DNA from: Pseudomonas sp. Choline-02u-1
GTDB taxonomy: Bacteria; Pseudomonadota; Gammaproteobacteria; Pseudomonadales; Pseudomonadaceae
Length of the DNA: 64,000 nucleotides
Assembly: GCF_002836515.1 (NCBI RefSeq)
Contig: NZ_PJBC01000065.1
Span: 62,001-126,000 of the forward strand
Direction: 5' to 3'
The notes beneath the pieces were generated by a model. That model did not search any database and was not told the DNA's origin. It saw only the letters and a list, made by a program, of their open reading frames with translations. Positions 49,449 to 57,761 of the stretch are shown here, one piece after another; within the stretch, counting starts at the first letter, position 1; each line of letters begins with the position of its first letter. A program made the position numbers and the translations under genes.

Positions 49449-49552
49449 GATCGTTCCCACGCTCTGCGTGGGAATGCATCCTGTGACGCTCTGCGTCATA
49501 GGGGACGCGGAGCGTCCCGGGCGGCGTTACCACGCAGAGCGTGGGAACGATC
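49449..49552. repeat. Large palindromic repeat, family C
   Basis: GATCGTTCCCACGCTCTGCGTGGGAATGC opening and ACCACGCAGAGCGTGGGAACGATC closing, with the inner arms GTGACGCTCTGCGTC / GGACGCGGAGCGTCC. It lies between the divergent retropepsin and acyltransferase genes, so must sit close to both promoters. Confidence 0.92.
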
Positions 49553-49652
49553 AGGTTAACGGGACTGAAGTGAAACATTCGTCAGCGCCGATTTGGCCTG
49601 CCGCGCGAAGCTGCTTATCATGGCCCGCCCCTGACATTTAATAGAGTTGCTT

Positions 49653-50540
49653 ATGCGCCGCCTGCTCACCGGCTGTTTCGTCACCCTGCTGCTGTTGCTC
49701 AACACCCTGATCCTGATCGGGCCACTGATGGTGTTCGCCCTGCTCAAACTGGTCGCACCCGGGCGCTGGCGTGACTGTGCATCCGGGGCGGTGATGTGGA
49801 TTGCCGAGACCTGGGCCGAAATCGACAAGCTGATCTTTCAGCTGTGTATCCCGACGCAGTGGGACATACGCGGCGGCGACGATCTGCGCCGCGACACGTC
49901 CTATCTGGTGGTCAGCAACCATCAGTCGTGGGTCGACATTCCGGCGCTGATCCAGACCCTCAACCGGCGCACGCCGTTCTTCAAATTCTTTCTGAAAAAA
50001 GAGCTGATCTGGGTGCCGTTCCTGGGCCTGGCGTGGTGGGCGCTGGATTACCCGTTCATGAAGCGCTACACCAAAGCCTTTCTGGCGAAGAACCCGGAAC
50101 TGGCGGGCAAGGATCTGGAGATCACCAAAGCGGCGTGCGAGCTGTTCAAGCGCCAGCCCGTGACAGTGGTCAATTATCTGGAGGGCACCCGCTACACCCT
50201 GGCGAAAAGCACGCAGCAGGCATCGCCGTTCAACCACCTGCTCAAACCCAAGGCCGGTGGCGTGGCGTTTGTGCTGGCGGCAATGGGCGAACAGCTCGAC
50301 GCGATGCTCGATGTGACGGTGGTGTATCCGCAGGAGAAAATTCCGGGCTTCTGGGACCTGATCAGCGGCAACGTGCCACGCGTGATCATCGACATCCGCA
50401 CCCGCGAACTCGACCCCTCGCTGTGGCAGGGCGATTACGAGAAGGATCCGGCGTTTCGTCTGCGCGTCCAGAACTGGGTCAACCAGCTCTGGACCGAGAA
50501 GGATCAGCGCATCGTCGCGTTGCGCAACGAGCGCCGCTGA
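49653..50540 (+). CDS. YihG-like acyltransferase (PlsC family)
   Basis: 295-residue membrane-bound lysophospholipid acyltransferase-type protein. N-terminal hydrophobic segment (GCFVTLLLLLNTLILIGPLMVFALL), HX4D catalytic motif in VSNHQSWVDI, and the acceptor-binding motif NYLEGTRYT. It belongs to the group of E. coli YihG and acyltransferases that tune phospholipid acyl chains. ATG 49653 is chosen over an in-frame TTG 49647. The stop is one base from the stop of the convergent DUF2780 gene. Confidence 0.87.
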   Translation: MRRLLTGCFVTLLLLLNTLILIGPLMVFALLKLVAPGRWRDCASGAVMWIAETWAEIDKLIFQLCIPTQWDIRGGDDLRRDTSYLVVSNHQSWVDIPALIQTLNRRTPFFKFFLKKELIWVPFLGLAWWALDYPFMKRYTKAFLAKNPELAGKDLEITKAACELFKRQPVTVVNYLEGTRYTLAKSTQQASPFNHLLKPKAGGVAFVLAAMGEQLDAMLDVTVVYPQEKIPGFWDLISGNVPRVIIDIRTRELDPSLWQGDYEKDPAFRLRVQNWVNQLWTEKDQRIVALRNERR

Positions 50541-50541
50541 C

Positions 50542-51099
50542 TCAGCTGCCGGTGCCGGTGCCCCAGATGTTGCCCAGGCTGCTCAACAGCGAACCGCCGA
50601 CGCCCTGCTGACCCAAGTACTGCAACAGCACCGGGGCAAACTGGCCGATCATGCCAGTGTCCATGCCCAGCGCGCTGAACGCGTTGTTGAGGTCGTTGCT
50701 GTCTTTGACATTGCCCAACGCATTCTCAAGGCCAGCAGACTTGCCGGACGAACCGAGCAACGCCCCGAGCGCCGCCAGATTGCCGCTGCCACCGGACAAC
50801 TTGTCGATGCCCGGCACTTCCTTGGCCAGTTGCGAGTAGTCGGTGCTGCTCAATTGATTCTTCGCCAGACCCAGCATCGCACTGGTGCCGCCCACCGCTT
50901 GCTCTGGTGTCACGTCCAGCGCACTCAGGGCACTGAGCAGACCGGCGGTCTCCGAGGTCGGCGCAGCCGCCGCGGCCTTGTCGCCACCCTGCATGCCCGA
51001 CACCGCACCGGCCACGTCATTCAGGCTGAAACCGGCAAATACCGGCCCCGCTGCCAGGGTCAGGAGCGATGCCAGGGCAAAACCGCGTGAAATCTTCAT
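50542..51099 (-). CDS. DUF2780 (VcgC/VcgE) family exported protein
   Basis: 185 residues with a signal peptide (FALASLLTLAAGPVFAG). The mature part is rich in Ala, Gly, Leu and Ser with repeated helical segments (LLSALSALDVTPEQAVGGTSAMLGLAKNQLS; NLNNAFSALGMDTGMIGQFAPVLLQYLGQQG-type pattern), typical of DUF2780. Function unknown. Convergent with the acyltransferase; the upstream 187 nt contain the fdhA terminator on the same strand. Confidence 0.8.
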   Translation of the reverse strand: MKISRGFALASLLTLAAGPVFAGFSLNDVAGAVSGMQGGDKAAAAAPTSETAGLLSALSALDVTPEQAVGGTSAMLGLAKNQLSSTDYSQLAKEVPGIDKLSGGSGNLAALGALLGSSGKSAGLENALGNVKDSNDLNNAFSALGMDTGMIGQFAPVLLQYLGQQGVGGSLLSSLGNIWGTGTGS

Positions 51100-51238
51100 T
51101 CAGACATCCTCTTGGGGAAAAGCTGCCACCGGGTAACGGCGACGAAACTGGCGGTTTGACCGGGGATCGGGTGGCATGTTCCGGGTTGCAGATCCATTTT
51201 CAGCTACGATCCGTCGAGAAAATGTGAAAAGCACGACA

Positions 51239-51270
51239 ATAAAAAACGGCGACCCTCGGGTCGCCGTCTT
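51239..51270 (-). terminator. Terminator at the end of the sarcosine/C1 operon
   Basis: Stem ACGGCGACCC-TC-GGGTCGCCGT with a U-rich tail (TTTTTTA) on the minus strand, about 20 nt after the fdhA stop. Confidence 0.9.
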
Positions 51271-51286
51271 CTGTTGCGGTAAGACC

Positions 51287-52486
51287 TTAAGCCGCACTGA
51301 ACAACTTGTGCGGGTCGATCACAAACTTCTTCGGCACACCGGCATCGAACTCGCCGTAGCCTTCCGGCGCCTGATCGAGGCTGATGACCTGCACGCCGAC
51401 CACTTCGGCGATGTTGATGCGATCCCACATGATCGCCTGCATCAACTGGCGATTGTATTTCATCACTGGCGTTTGCCCAGTGTGGAAGCTGTGGGATTTG
51501 GCCCAGCCCAGACCGAAGCGGATGCTCAGACTGCCCATTTTCGCGGCGGCGTCGACGGCGCCCGGATCTTCGGTGACGTAAAGGCCGGGGATACCGATCT
51601 TGCCGGCCACGCGTACCACGCCCATCAGCGAGTTGAGCACCGTGGCCGGGGCTTCGGCCTTGACGCCGTCGTGGCCGTGGCCGCGTGCTTCGAAACCGAC
51701 GCAGTCCACCGCGCAGTCGACTTCCGGCTCGCCCAGCAGTGCAGCGATCTGTTCGTGCAGCGGAGTGTCCTTGGACAGGTCGACGATTTCAAAACCCTGG
51801 GCTTTGGCGTGAGCCAGGCGGATGGTGTTGACGTCGCCGACGATCACTACCGCCGCGCCGAGCAGACGTGCCGAAGCGGCAGCCGCCAGACCGACCGGAC
51901 CGGCGCCAGCGATGTACACGGAGCTGCCCGGGCCAACGCCAGCAGTGACGGCGCCGTGGTAACCGGTCGGGAGGATGTCGGAGAGGCAGGTCAGGTCGCG
52001 GATTTTCTCCATGGCCTTGTCGCGGTCCGGAAGTTTCAGCAGGTTGAAGTCGGCGTACGGCACCAGCACGTATTCGGCCTGGCCGCCGGTCCAATCGCCC
52101 ATGTCGACGTAACCGTAAGCGCCACCGGCACGGGCCGGGTTGACGGTCAGACAGACGCCGGTGTGTTGCTCTTTGCAGGAACGGCAGCGCCCGCAAGCCA
52201 CGTTGAACGGCACGGAAACCAGATCGCCGATTTTCAGGTTTTCGACGTCAGAGCCCTTTTCGATCACCTCACCGGTGATCTCGTGGCCCAGCACCAGACC
52301 GGTCTGCGCCGTGGTCCGGCCGCGCACCATGTGCTGGTCGGAGCCGCAAATGTTGGTGGAGACCACTTTGAGGATGACCCCGTGTTCGATCTTGCGACCG
52401 CGCGGATCCTGCATTTTCGGATAGTCGATTTTCTGTACTTCGACCTTGCCAGCGCCGAGATACACCACACCACGATTGCCAGACAT
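51287..52486 (-). CDS. fdhA: Glutathione-independent formaldehyde dehydrogenase
   Basis: Zinc- and NAD-dependent dehydrogenase of 399 residues that oxidises formaldehyde to formate. Catalytic zinc region ICGSDQH (Cys47) and LGHEITGE, structural zinc cysteines CGRCRSCKEQHTGVC (98, 101, 104, 112), and the nucleotide fold IAGAGPVGLAAA. Length and N-terminus (MSGNRGVVYLGAGKVEVQKIDYP) match the P. putida enzyme. It is the last gene of the glyA-sox-purU operon and removes formaldehyde that escapes tetrahydrofolate during sarcosine oxidation. Confidence 0.95.
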   Translation of the reverse strand: MSGNRGVVYLGAGKVEVQKIDYPKMQDPRGRKIEHGVILKVVSTNICGSDQHMVRGRTTAQTGLVLGHEITGEVIEKGSDVENLKIGDLVSVPFNVACGRCRSCKEQHTGVCLTVNPARAGGAYGYVDMGDWTGGQAEYVLVPYADFNLLKLPDRDKAMEKIRDLTCLSDILPTGYHGAVTAGVGPGSSVYIAGAGPVGLAAAASARLLGAAVVIVGDVNTIRLAHAKAQGFEIVDLSKDTPLHEQIAALLGEPEVDCAVDCVGFEARGHGHDGVKAEAPATVLNSLMGVVRVAGKIGIPGLYVTEDPGAVDAAAKMGSLSIRFGLGWAKSHSFHTGQTPVMKYNRQLMQAIMWDRINIAEVVGVQVISLDQAPEGYGEFDAGVPKKFVIDPHKLFSAA

Positions 52487-52556
52487 GCTTTCACCTCGCT
52501 GTTGTTTTTATGGAACTGCGTTGCCCCGGTTGGGCAGCGCGTTGAGTGCTCGGTAA

Positions 52557-52635
52557 ATCAAAAGATCGCAGCCTTCGGCAGCTCCTACATGGATCGCATC
52601 CCCCTGTAGGAGCTGCCGAAGGCTGCGATCTTTTG
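52557..52635. repeat. REPIN-like inverted repeat pair, family B
   Basis: ATCAAAAGATCGCAGCCTTCGGCAGCTCCTAC facing its inverse across about 15 nt. It lies within the operon, between purU and fdhA, ending six bases from the purU stop. Confidence 0.92.
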
Positions 52636-52640
52636 GCGAT

Positions 52641-53498
52641 CTAGAGAACGACGGTTCTGTTGGCGTTCAGGAACACCCGTCTTTCGATGTGATACCCAAC
52701 CGCCCGCGCCAGCGTCAGGCCTTCGATATCGCGCCCCTTGGCGATCAGATCCTCGGGGTAATGACTGTGATCCACCGCCTCGACGCCCTGAGCAATGATC
52801 GGCCCTTCATCCAGATCGTTATTGATGTAATGCGCCGTCGCGCCGACCAGTTTCACGCCTTTGTTGTAAGCCTGGTGATACGGTTTGGCGCCCTTGAAGC
52901 CCGGCAGCAGCGAGTGATGAATGTTGATCGCCTTGCCATCGAGCTTGCGGCACAGCTCCGGCGACAGCACCTGCATGTAGCGAGCGAGGATCACCAGTTC
53001 GGCACCGGCTTCTTCGATCACCTGCCAGACCTGACGCTCCTGCGCCGGTTTGTCGTTGGGGTCGAGAGGGAAATGGTAGTAGGGAATCTGGTGCCAGTCG
53101 GCCAGCGGCTTGAGATCCGGATGGTTGGACACCACCGCCGCCACGTCCATCGACAACTGGCCGATGCGCTGGCGGTAGAGCAAGTCGTTGAGGCAGTGAT
53201 CAGCCTTGGAGACCATGATCACCACTTTCGGCCGGTAGTTCGGTGCGGTCAGCTCAAACAGCATGCCGAACGCTTGCCCGCGCTCGGCCAGGCCTTCGCG
53301 GAAGGACTGCTCGTCGAAGCCGTCCGGCTGGCGGAATTCGACGCGAATGAAGAAGCGCCCCGAGAGGCGGTCATCGAACGAGTGATGCTCGGTGACGTAG
53401 CAGCCCTGCTCGAACAGAAAACGCGTGACCGCGTCCACCGTGCCGAGGACGCTGGGGCAGTCGGCGGTCAGAATCCATGTGTCTGGGGCGCGGCTCAT
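52641..53498 (-). CDS. purU: Formyltetrahydrofolate deformylase
   Basis: Hydrolyses 10-formyl-tetrahydrofolate to formate and tetrahydrofolate, recycling folate when C1 units are in excess. 285 residues from ATG 53498 (behind AGAGGAAAAAAT): ACT domain (about 6-80) and formyltransferase domain with INIHHSLLPGFKGA and ATAHYINNDLDEGPIIAQ, which hold the catalytic Asn, His and Asp. A frame extending to 53522 enters the repeat and is rejected. Its place in the sarcosine operon fits disposal of 5,10-methylene-THF carbon. Confidence 0.95.
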   Translation of the reverse strand: MSRAPDTWILTADCPSVLGTVDAVTRFLFEQGCYVTEHHSFDDRLSGRFFIRVEFRQPDGFDEQSFREGLAERGQAFGMLFELTAPNYRPKVVIMVSKADHCLNDLLYRQRIGQLSMDVAAVVSNHPDLKPLADWHQIPYYHFPLDPNDKPAQERQVWQVIEEAGAELVILARYMQVLSPELCRKLDGKAINIHHSLLPGFKGAKPYHQAYNKGVKLVGATAHYINNDLDEGPIIAQGVEAVDHSHYPEDLIAKGRDIEGLTLARAVGYHIERRVFLNANRTVVL

Positions 53499-53510
53499 AT
53501 TTTTTCCTCT

Positions 53511-53617
53511 GATCGTTCCCACGCTCTGCGTGGGAACGCCGCCATGGACGCTCTGCGTCCGCTCTTGGGACGCGGAGCGTCCCGGGATGCATTCCCACGC
53601 GGAGCGTGGGAACGATC
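53511..53617. repeat. Large palindromic repeat, family C
   Basis: GATCGTTCCCACGCTCTGCGTGGGAAC opening, closing GCATTCCCACGCGGAGCGTGGGAACGATC, inner arms GGACGCTCTGCGTCC / GGGACGCGGAGCGTCCC. It fills the soxG-purU gap and abuts the purU ribosome site. Confidence 0.92.
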
Positions 53618-53621
53618 ATCA

Positions 53622-54254
53622 TCAGGCCTGAACGCTAAGGCCGTACTCGGCCGAAGCATCCTGCAACCACAACCACCAGTAATCCGAGAAGCTGCGACGG
53701 ATCAGCAACTCCCAGGTGTCTTCGGCCGTGTGTCGAATCATCAGCTGCGACTTGGCGAACACCGTGCCCACCGCTTTACCGACCGGGAAGTTGTTCGGGT
53801 GCACGTCATAGCTGGTGGATTTCATCAGCACCTGACGCACGTTCGGTCCGCTCAGTTCGAGGATCTGCTGGCCGCCGCTGACGTTCACGATAGCAATGTG
53901 CAGATCACCCAGCGCTTCGCGCAGTTTCTGCTCGGCGGCGAATTCTTCGCCGCTTGGCACGATCAGCAGCCACTCGTCCGGGCCCATCCATTGCAGGCTG
54001 GTTTCGCCTTTGACGATCACGCTCAGCGCGCCGGGCAATTCAATGCCAAGCGCTTTGTGCACACCGGCCGCGAACGCCGCGTCGTGGCCATCGCCACGAA
54101 TGGTCAGGTGGCCGAGGAGTTTTTTCTCACGCACGATCACGCCGGCGTTTTTGCGGCCCTTGCCGACCAGGCTGGCGAGGTCGGCATGGTGCAGCGACGA
54201 CTCGGCACGGGCACCGGTAGTCGGGCGTTGTTGGTAAACATTGGCTGTGGTCAT
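53622..54254 (-). CDS. soxG: Sarcosine oxidase gamma subunit
   Basis: 210 residues from ATG 54254 (behind GAAGGTGCTTT); small subunit of the heterotetrameric sarcosine oxidase. Resembles the GcvT/YgfZ fold: GHLTIRGDG, MGPDEWLLIVPSGEE, ILELSGPNVRQVLMKSTSYDVHP. The frame continues to 54344 through a repeat, which is rejected. It is separated from soxA by a family A pair, unlike the tight soxB-D-A packing. Confidence 0.93.
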   Translation of the reverse strand: MTTANVYQQRPTTGARAESSLHHADLASLVGKGRKNAGVIVREKKLLGHLTIRGDGHDAAFAAGVHKALGIELPGALSVIVKGETSLQWMGPDEWLLIVPSGEEFAAEQKLREALGDLHIAIVNVSGGQQILELSGPNVRQVLMKSTSYDVHPNNFPVGKAVGTVFAKSQLMIRHTAEDTWELLIRRSFSDYWWLWLQDASAEYGLSVQA

Positions 54255-54309
54255 AAAGCACCTTCTGAATTCTGTTGGTTCCGGCCCTTGTGGTGGCGGT
54301 ACCGCCGCC

Positions 54310-54373
54310 TTCGCGAGCAAGCCCGCTCCCACATTTGACCGCATTCCCCTGTGGGAGCGGGCTTGCTCGCGAA
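54310..54373. repeat. REPIN-like inverted repeat pair, family A
   Basis: TTCGCGAGCAAGCCCGCTCCCAC facing GTGGGAGCGGGCTTGCTCGCGAA across 18 nt, between soxA and soxG within the operon. Confidence 0.92.
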
Positions 54374-54403
54374 TAGCCGCCCGCCAACCGCTCCCGGGGG
54401 CTG

Positions 54404-57400
54404 TCAGATGTTCTGCCGCTCACCCTTCGGATCGAAGAACACCGAAGAAACGATTTCCGCCTCGATCACGCTGCCATCGGCCAGCGGAGCGAACACCCGC
54501 TCGCCCAGGCGCTTGAGACCGCCCTTGACCACACCCATGGCAAACGAATAACCGAGGGAGTTGTGTGCGTAGCTGGAGGTCACGTGGCCGACCATGGTCA
54601 TCGGGATCGCCTGCTTGGTGTTGAACACCAGTTGCGCACCTTCCGGCAGCCATTTGGCCGGATCGATCGGTTTGAGGCCCACCAACTGTTTGCGCTGCTC
54701 CTTCACGCAATCTTCGCGGTTCATGCCGCGCTGGCCGATCCACGAGAACGGTTTGGTGCGACCGACACACCAGCCCATGTTCAGGTCGTCCGGGGTCATC
54801 GAGCCGTCGGTGTCCTGGCCGACGATGATGAAACCCTTCTCGGCCCGCAGCACGTGCATGGTTTCGGTGCCGTACGGCGTCAGGTTGTACTGCTTGCCGG
54901 CCTCGACGATTTTCTCCAGCACGCCCATCGCATAATCGGCCTGGACGTTGACTTCGTACGACAACTCACCGGTGAACGAGATACGGAACACCCGCGCCGG
55001 CACATCGCCGACCATGCCTTCTTTCCAGGTCATGAACGGGAACGCTTCGTTGCTCAGATCGATGTCGGTCACGGCGCTGAGCAGCTTGCGGCTGTTCGGC
55101 CCGGAGAGGGTCATGGTCGCCCAGTGGTCGGTGACCGAGGTGAAGTACACCTTCAAGTCCGGCCATTCAGTCTGGTGGTACAGCTCCAGCCACTGCAGTA
55201 CGCGGGCAGCGCCGCCGGTGGTGGTGGTCATGACGAAATGGTTGTCGGCCAGACACGCCGTGACACCGTCGTCAAAGACCATGCCGTCTTCCTTGCACAT
55301 CAGACCGTAGCGGGCCTTGCCCACGTCGAGCTTGGTCCAGGCGTTGGTGTACACGCGGTTGAGGAATTCGCGGGCATCGGGGCCTTGAATGTCGATCTTG
55401 CCGAGGGTCGAGGCATCAAGCAGGCCGACGCTGTCGCGCACGGCTTTGCATTCGCGCTTGACCGCCGCGTGCAGGTCTTCACCGTTTTTCGGGAAGTACC
55501 ATGGACGCTTCCACTGACCGACGTCTTCAAACTCGGCGCCGTTCTTCACGTGCCAGGCATGCAGTGCGGTGTAGCGCACCGGTTCGAAGATGTGCCCGCA
55601 ATGCCGACCGGCCACGGCGCCGAAGGTCACCGGCGTGTAGTTCGGACGGAACATGGTGGTGCCCATCTGCGGGATCGTCACGTTCAAGGAACGTGCGGCA
55701 ATCGCCAGACCGTTGACGTTGCCGAGCTTGCCCTGATCGGTGCCGAAGCCCAGCGCGGTGTAGCGTTTGACGTGCTCGACCGACTCGAACCCTTCGCGGG
55801 TCGCCAGTTCGATGCCGCCGGCAGTGACGTCGTTCTGGAAGTCGACAAATTGCTTCGGGGCACGCGCCGAATTCTTCTCGTGCGGCACCTGAAACAGCGC
55901 CAGGGTCGGCTCTTCAAGACGGCTGAGCGCTTTCGGCAACACGCCTTCAACCGTCTGGAAACCGGCTTCGGCAGCAGCGCGCACGCCACCTTCAAAACCG
56001 TCGGCCAGCGAATCGCCAAGCGCGTAAACGCCATTGACGCCACCGACGCACACGCGCTTCTGCGGTGCTTCGCCCGGTACGAAACCGAGAATGTCTTCAC
56101 GCCAGACCGGTTTGCCACCGAGGTGCGACGCCAGGTGAACCACCGGGCTGTAACCGCCGGAGCTGGCCACCAGATCGCAATCGAGCCATTCACCCGGACT
56201 GGTCACGGCGTGGGCCTTTACGTCAATCGCGGCGACGCGGGCGGCGGTCACGCGCTTGCTGCCGCGCACTTCGATGACGGCGCTGCCGGTGAGGATGCGA
56301 ATGCCTTTGGCACGCGCTTCTTCCACCAGCGCACCACGCGGGTTGCTGCGCGCATCGGCGATGGCGACCACTTGCAGACTGGCATCGAGCCAATCCAGAG
56401 CGACGCGATAGGCGTGATCGTTGTTGGTCGACAGCACCAGTTTTTTGCCCGGCGCTACGCCATAACGACGCACGTAAGTCGACACCGCACCGGCAAGCAT
56501 GTTGCCCGGCACGTCGTTGTTGCCATAGACCAGCGGACGCTCATGGGCGCCGGTCGCCAGCACCACACGCTTGGCGCGCACACGGTGGATGCGCTGCCGC
56601 ACCTGACCGATCGGCGCACGGTCACCGAGGTGATCGGTGAGGCGCTCGTGAATGGTCAGGAAGTTGTGGTCGTGGTAACCGTTGACCGTGGCGCGCGGCA
56701 AGAGCAGCACGTCCGGGGTGTTCTTCAGCTCGGCGAGGACGCTGGCGACCCACTCCATCGCCGGTTTGCCGTCGAGGCTTTCGCGCGAGTCGAGCAGGCT
56801 GCCGCCGAACTCTTCCTGCTCATCGGCCAGAATCACCCGGGCACCGCTGCGCGCAGCGGCCAGGGCAGCGGCGAGACCGGCCGGGCCGGCACCGACGATC
56901 AGCACGTCGCAGTGCTGGTTCATGTAGTCGTAGGTGTCTGGATCGTTCTCGGTCGGCGAACGGCCGAGGCCGGCAGCCTTGCGGATGTACTTCTCGTAGG
57001 TCATCCAGAACGATTGCGGGTACATGAAGGTTTTGTAGTAGAAACCCGGCGGCATCAGCTTGCCGCCGACCTTGCCGAGAATCCCCATCATGTCGTTGTT
57101 GACGCTCGGCCAGCCGTTGGTGCTGGTCGCGACCAGACCTTGGTACAACGCCTGTTGCGTGGCGCGCACGTTGGGAATCTGCGTGGCTTCGGTGGCGCCG
57201 ATCTGCAGCACGGCGTTCGGCTCTTCGGAACCGGCGGCGAAGATGCCGCGAGGACGCGAATACTTGAAGCTGCGGCCGATGATATCGACGCCGTTGGCGA
57301 TCAGTGCGGCGGCCAGCGAGTCGCCTTCATAGCCTTTGTAGGTCTGGCCGTTGAAGGTGAAGCTCAGCACTTTGTTGCGGTCGATCCGTCCACCGTTGGA

Positions 57401-57421
57401 CAGGCGATTGGTCTGGCTCAT
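54404..57421 (-). CDS. soxA: Sarcosine oxidase alpha subunit
   Basis: 1005-residue large subunit of sarcosine oxidase. N-terminal ferredoxin-like segment (LSFTFNGQTYKGYEGDSLAAALIANGV), an NAD-binding Rossmann part (DVLIVGAGPAGLAAALAAARSG), and a C-terminal aminomethyltransferase (GcvT-like) domain that passes the methyl-derived formaldehyde to tetrahydrofolate (GKIDIQGPDAREFLNRVYTNAW; SFTGELSYEVNV). Starts at ATG 57421, overlapping the soxD stop (ATGA); a longer frame to 57577 lies within soxD and is rejected. Confidence 0.96.
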   Translation of the reverse strand: MSQTNRLSNGGRIDRNKVLSFTFNGQTYKGYEGDSLAAALIANGVDIIGRSFKYSRPRGIFAAGSEEPNAVLQIGATEATQIPNVRATQQALYQGLVATSTNGWPSVNNDMMGILGKVGGKLMPPGFYYKTFMYPQSFWMTYEKYIRKAAGLGRSPTENDPDTYDYMNQHCDVLIVGAGPAGLAAALAAARSGARVILADEQEEFGGSLLDSRESLDGKPAMEWVASVLAELKNTPDVLLLPRATVNGYHDHNFLTIHERLTDHLGDRAPIGQVRQRIHRVRAKRVVLATGAHERPLVYGNNDVPGNMLAGAVSTYVRRYGVAPGKKLVLSTNNDHAYRVALDWLDASLQVVAIADARSNPRGALVEEARAKGIRILTGSAVIEVRGSKRVTAARVAAIDVKAHAVTSPGEWLDCDLVASSGGYSPVVHLASHLGGKPVWREDILGFVPGEAPQKRVCVGGVNGVYALGDSLADGFEGGVRAAAEAGFQTVEGVLPKALSRLEEPTLALFQVPHEKNSARAPKQFVDFQNDVTAGGIELATREGFESVEHVKRYTALGFGTDQGKLGNVNGLAIAARSLNVTIPQMGTTMFRPNYTPVTFGAVAGRHCGHIFEPVRYTALHAWHVKNGAEFEDVGQWKRPWYFPKNGEDLHAAVKRECKAVRDSVGLLDASTLGKIDIQGPDAREFLNRVYTNAWTKLDVGKARYGLMCKEDGMVFDDGVTACLADNHFVMTTTTGGAARVLQWLELYHQTEWPDLKVYFTSVTDHWATMTLSGPNSRKLLSAVTDIDLSNEAFPFMTWKEGMVGDVPARVFRISFTGELSYEVNVQADYAMGVLEKIVEAGKQYNLTPYGTETMHVLRAEKGFIIVGQDTDGSMTPDDLNMGWCVGRTKPFSWIGQRGMNREDCVKEQRKQLVGLKPIDPAKWLPEGAQLVFNTKQAIPMTMVGHVTSSYAHNSLGYSFAMGVVKGGLKRLGERVFAPLADGSVIEAEIVSSVFFDPKGERQNI

Positions 57422-57747
57422 ACCTTCTCTCCCAGCGCCGTCGTGGCTGTTTTTGCAGCGCCAGCCTTGTCGGTGAATTGCGGCTTCTCGCCGATCTTGT
57501 AGCTCTCGAGAATCTCGTAGGTCACGGTATCGCGAGTGACGTTGAAGTACTGGCGGCAACCGGCGACGTGGTCCCACAGCTCGTGGTGCAACCCGCGTGG
57601 GTTGTCACGGAAGAACATGTAGTCGCCCCACTCCTCGTCGGTGCAGGCGTTCGGATCCAGTGGACGCGGGATATGCGCCTGGCCGGATGCATGGAATTCC
57701 TCTTCGGAGCGCAGTTCGCCGCAGTGAGGACAGAAGATGTGCAACAT
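57418..57747 (-). CDS. soxD: Sarcosine oxidase delta subunit
   Basis: 109-residue zinc-binding subunit. It starts MLHIFCPHCGELRSEEEF; the CPHCG pair with a downstream HVAGCRQYF supplies the metal ligands. Conserved WGDYMFFRDNPRGLHHELW. Sits 14 nt after soxB and overlaps soxA. Confidence 0.96.
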   Translation of the reverse strand: MLHIFCPHCGELRSEEEFHASGQAHIPRPLDPNACTDEEWGDYMFFRDNPRGLHHELWDHVAGCRQYFNVTRDTVTYEILESYKIGEKPQFTDKAGAAKTATTALGEKV

Positions 57748-57761
57748 AGGGATTTCTCCTG

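Noticed and set aside
54563..57502. 979-codon open frame on the plus strand opposite soxA
   Set aside because: Antisense to soxA/soxD, whose motifs and lengths are complete; the composition is typical of shadow frames (rich in His, Arg, Val, Gly).
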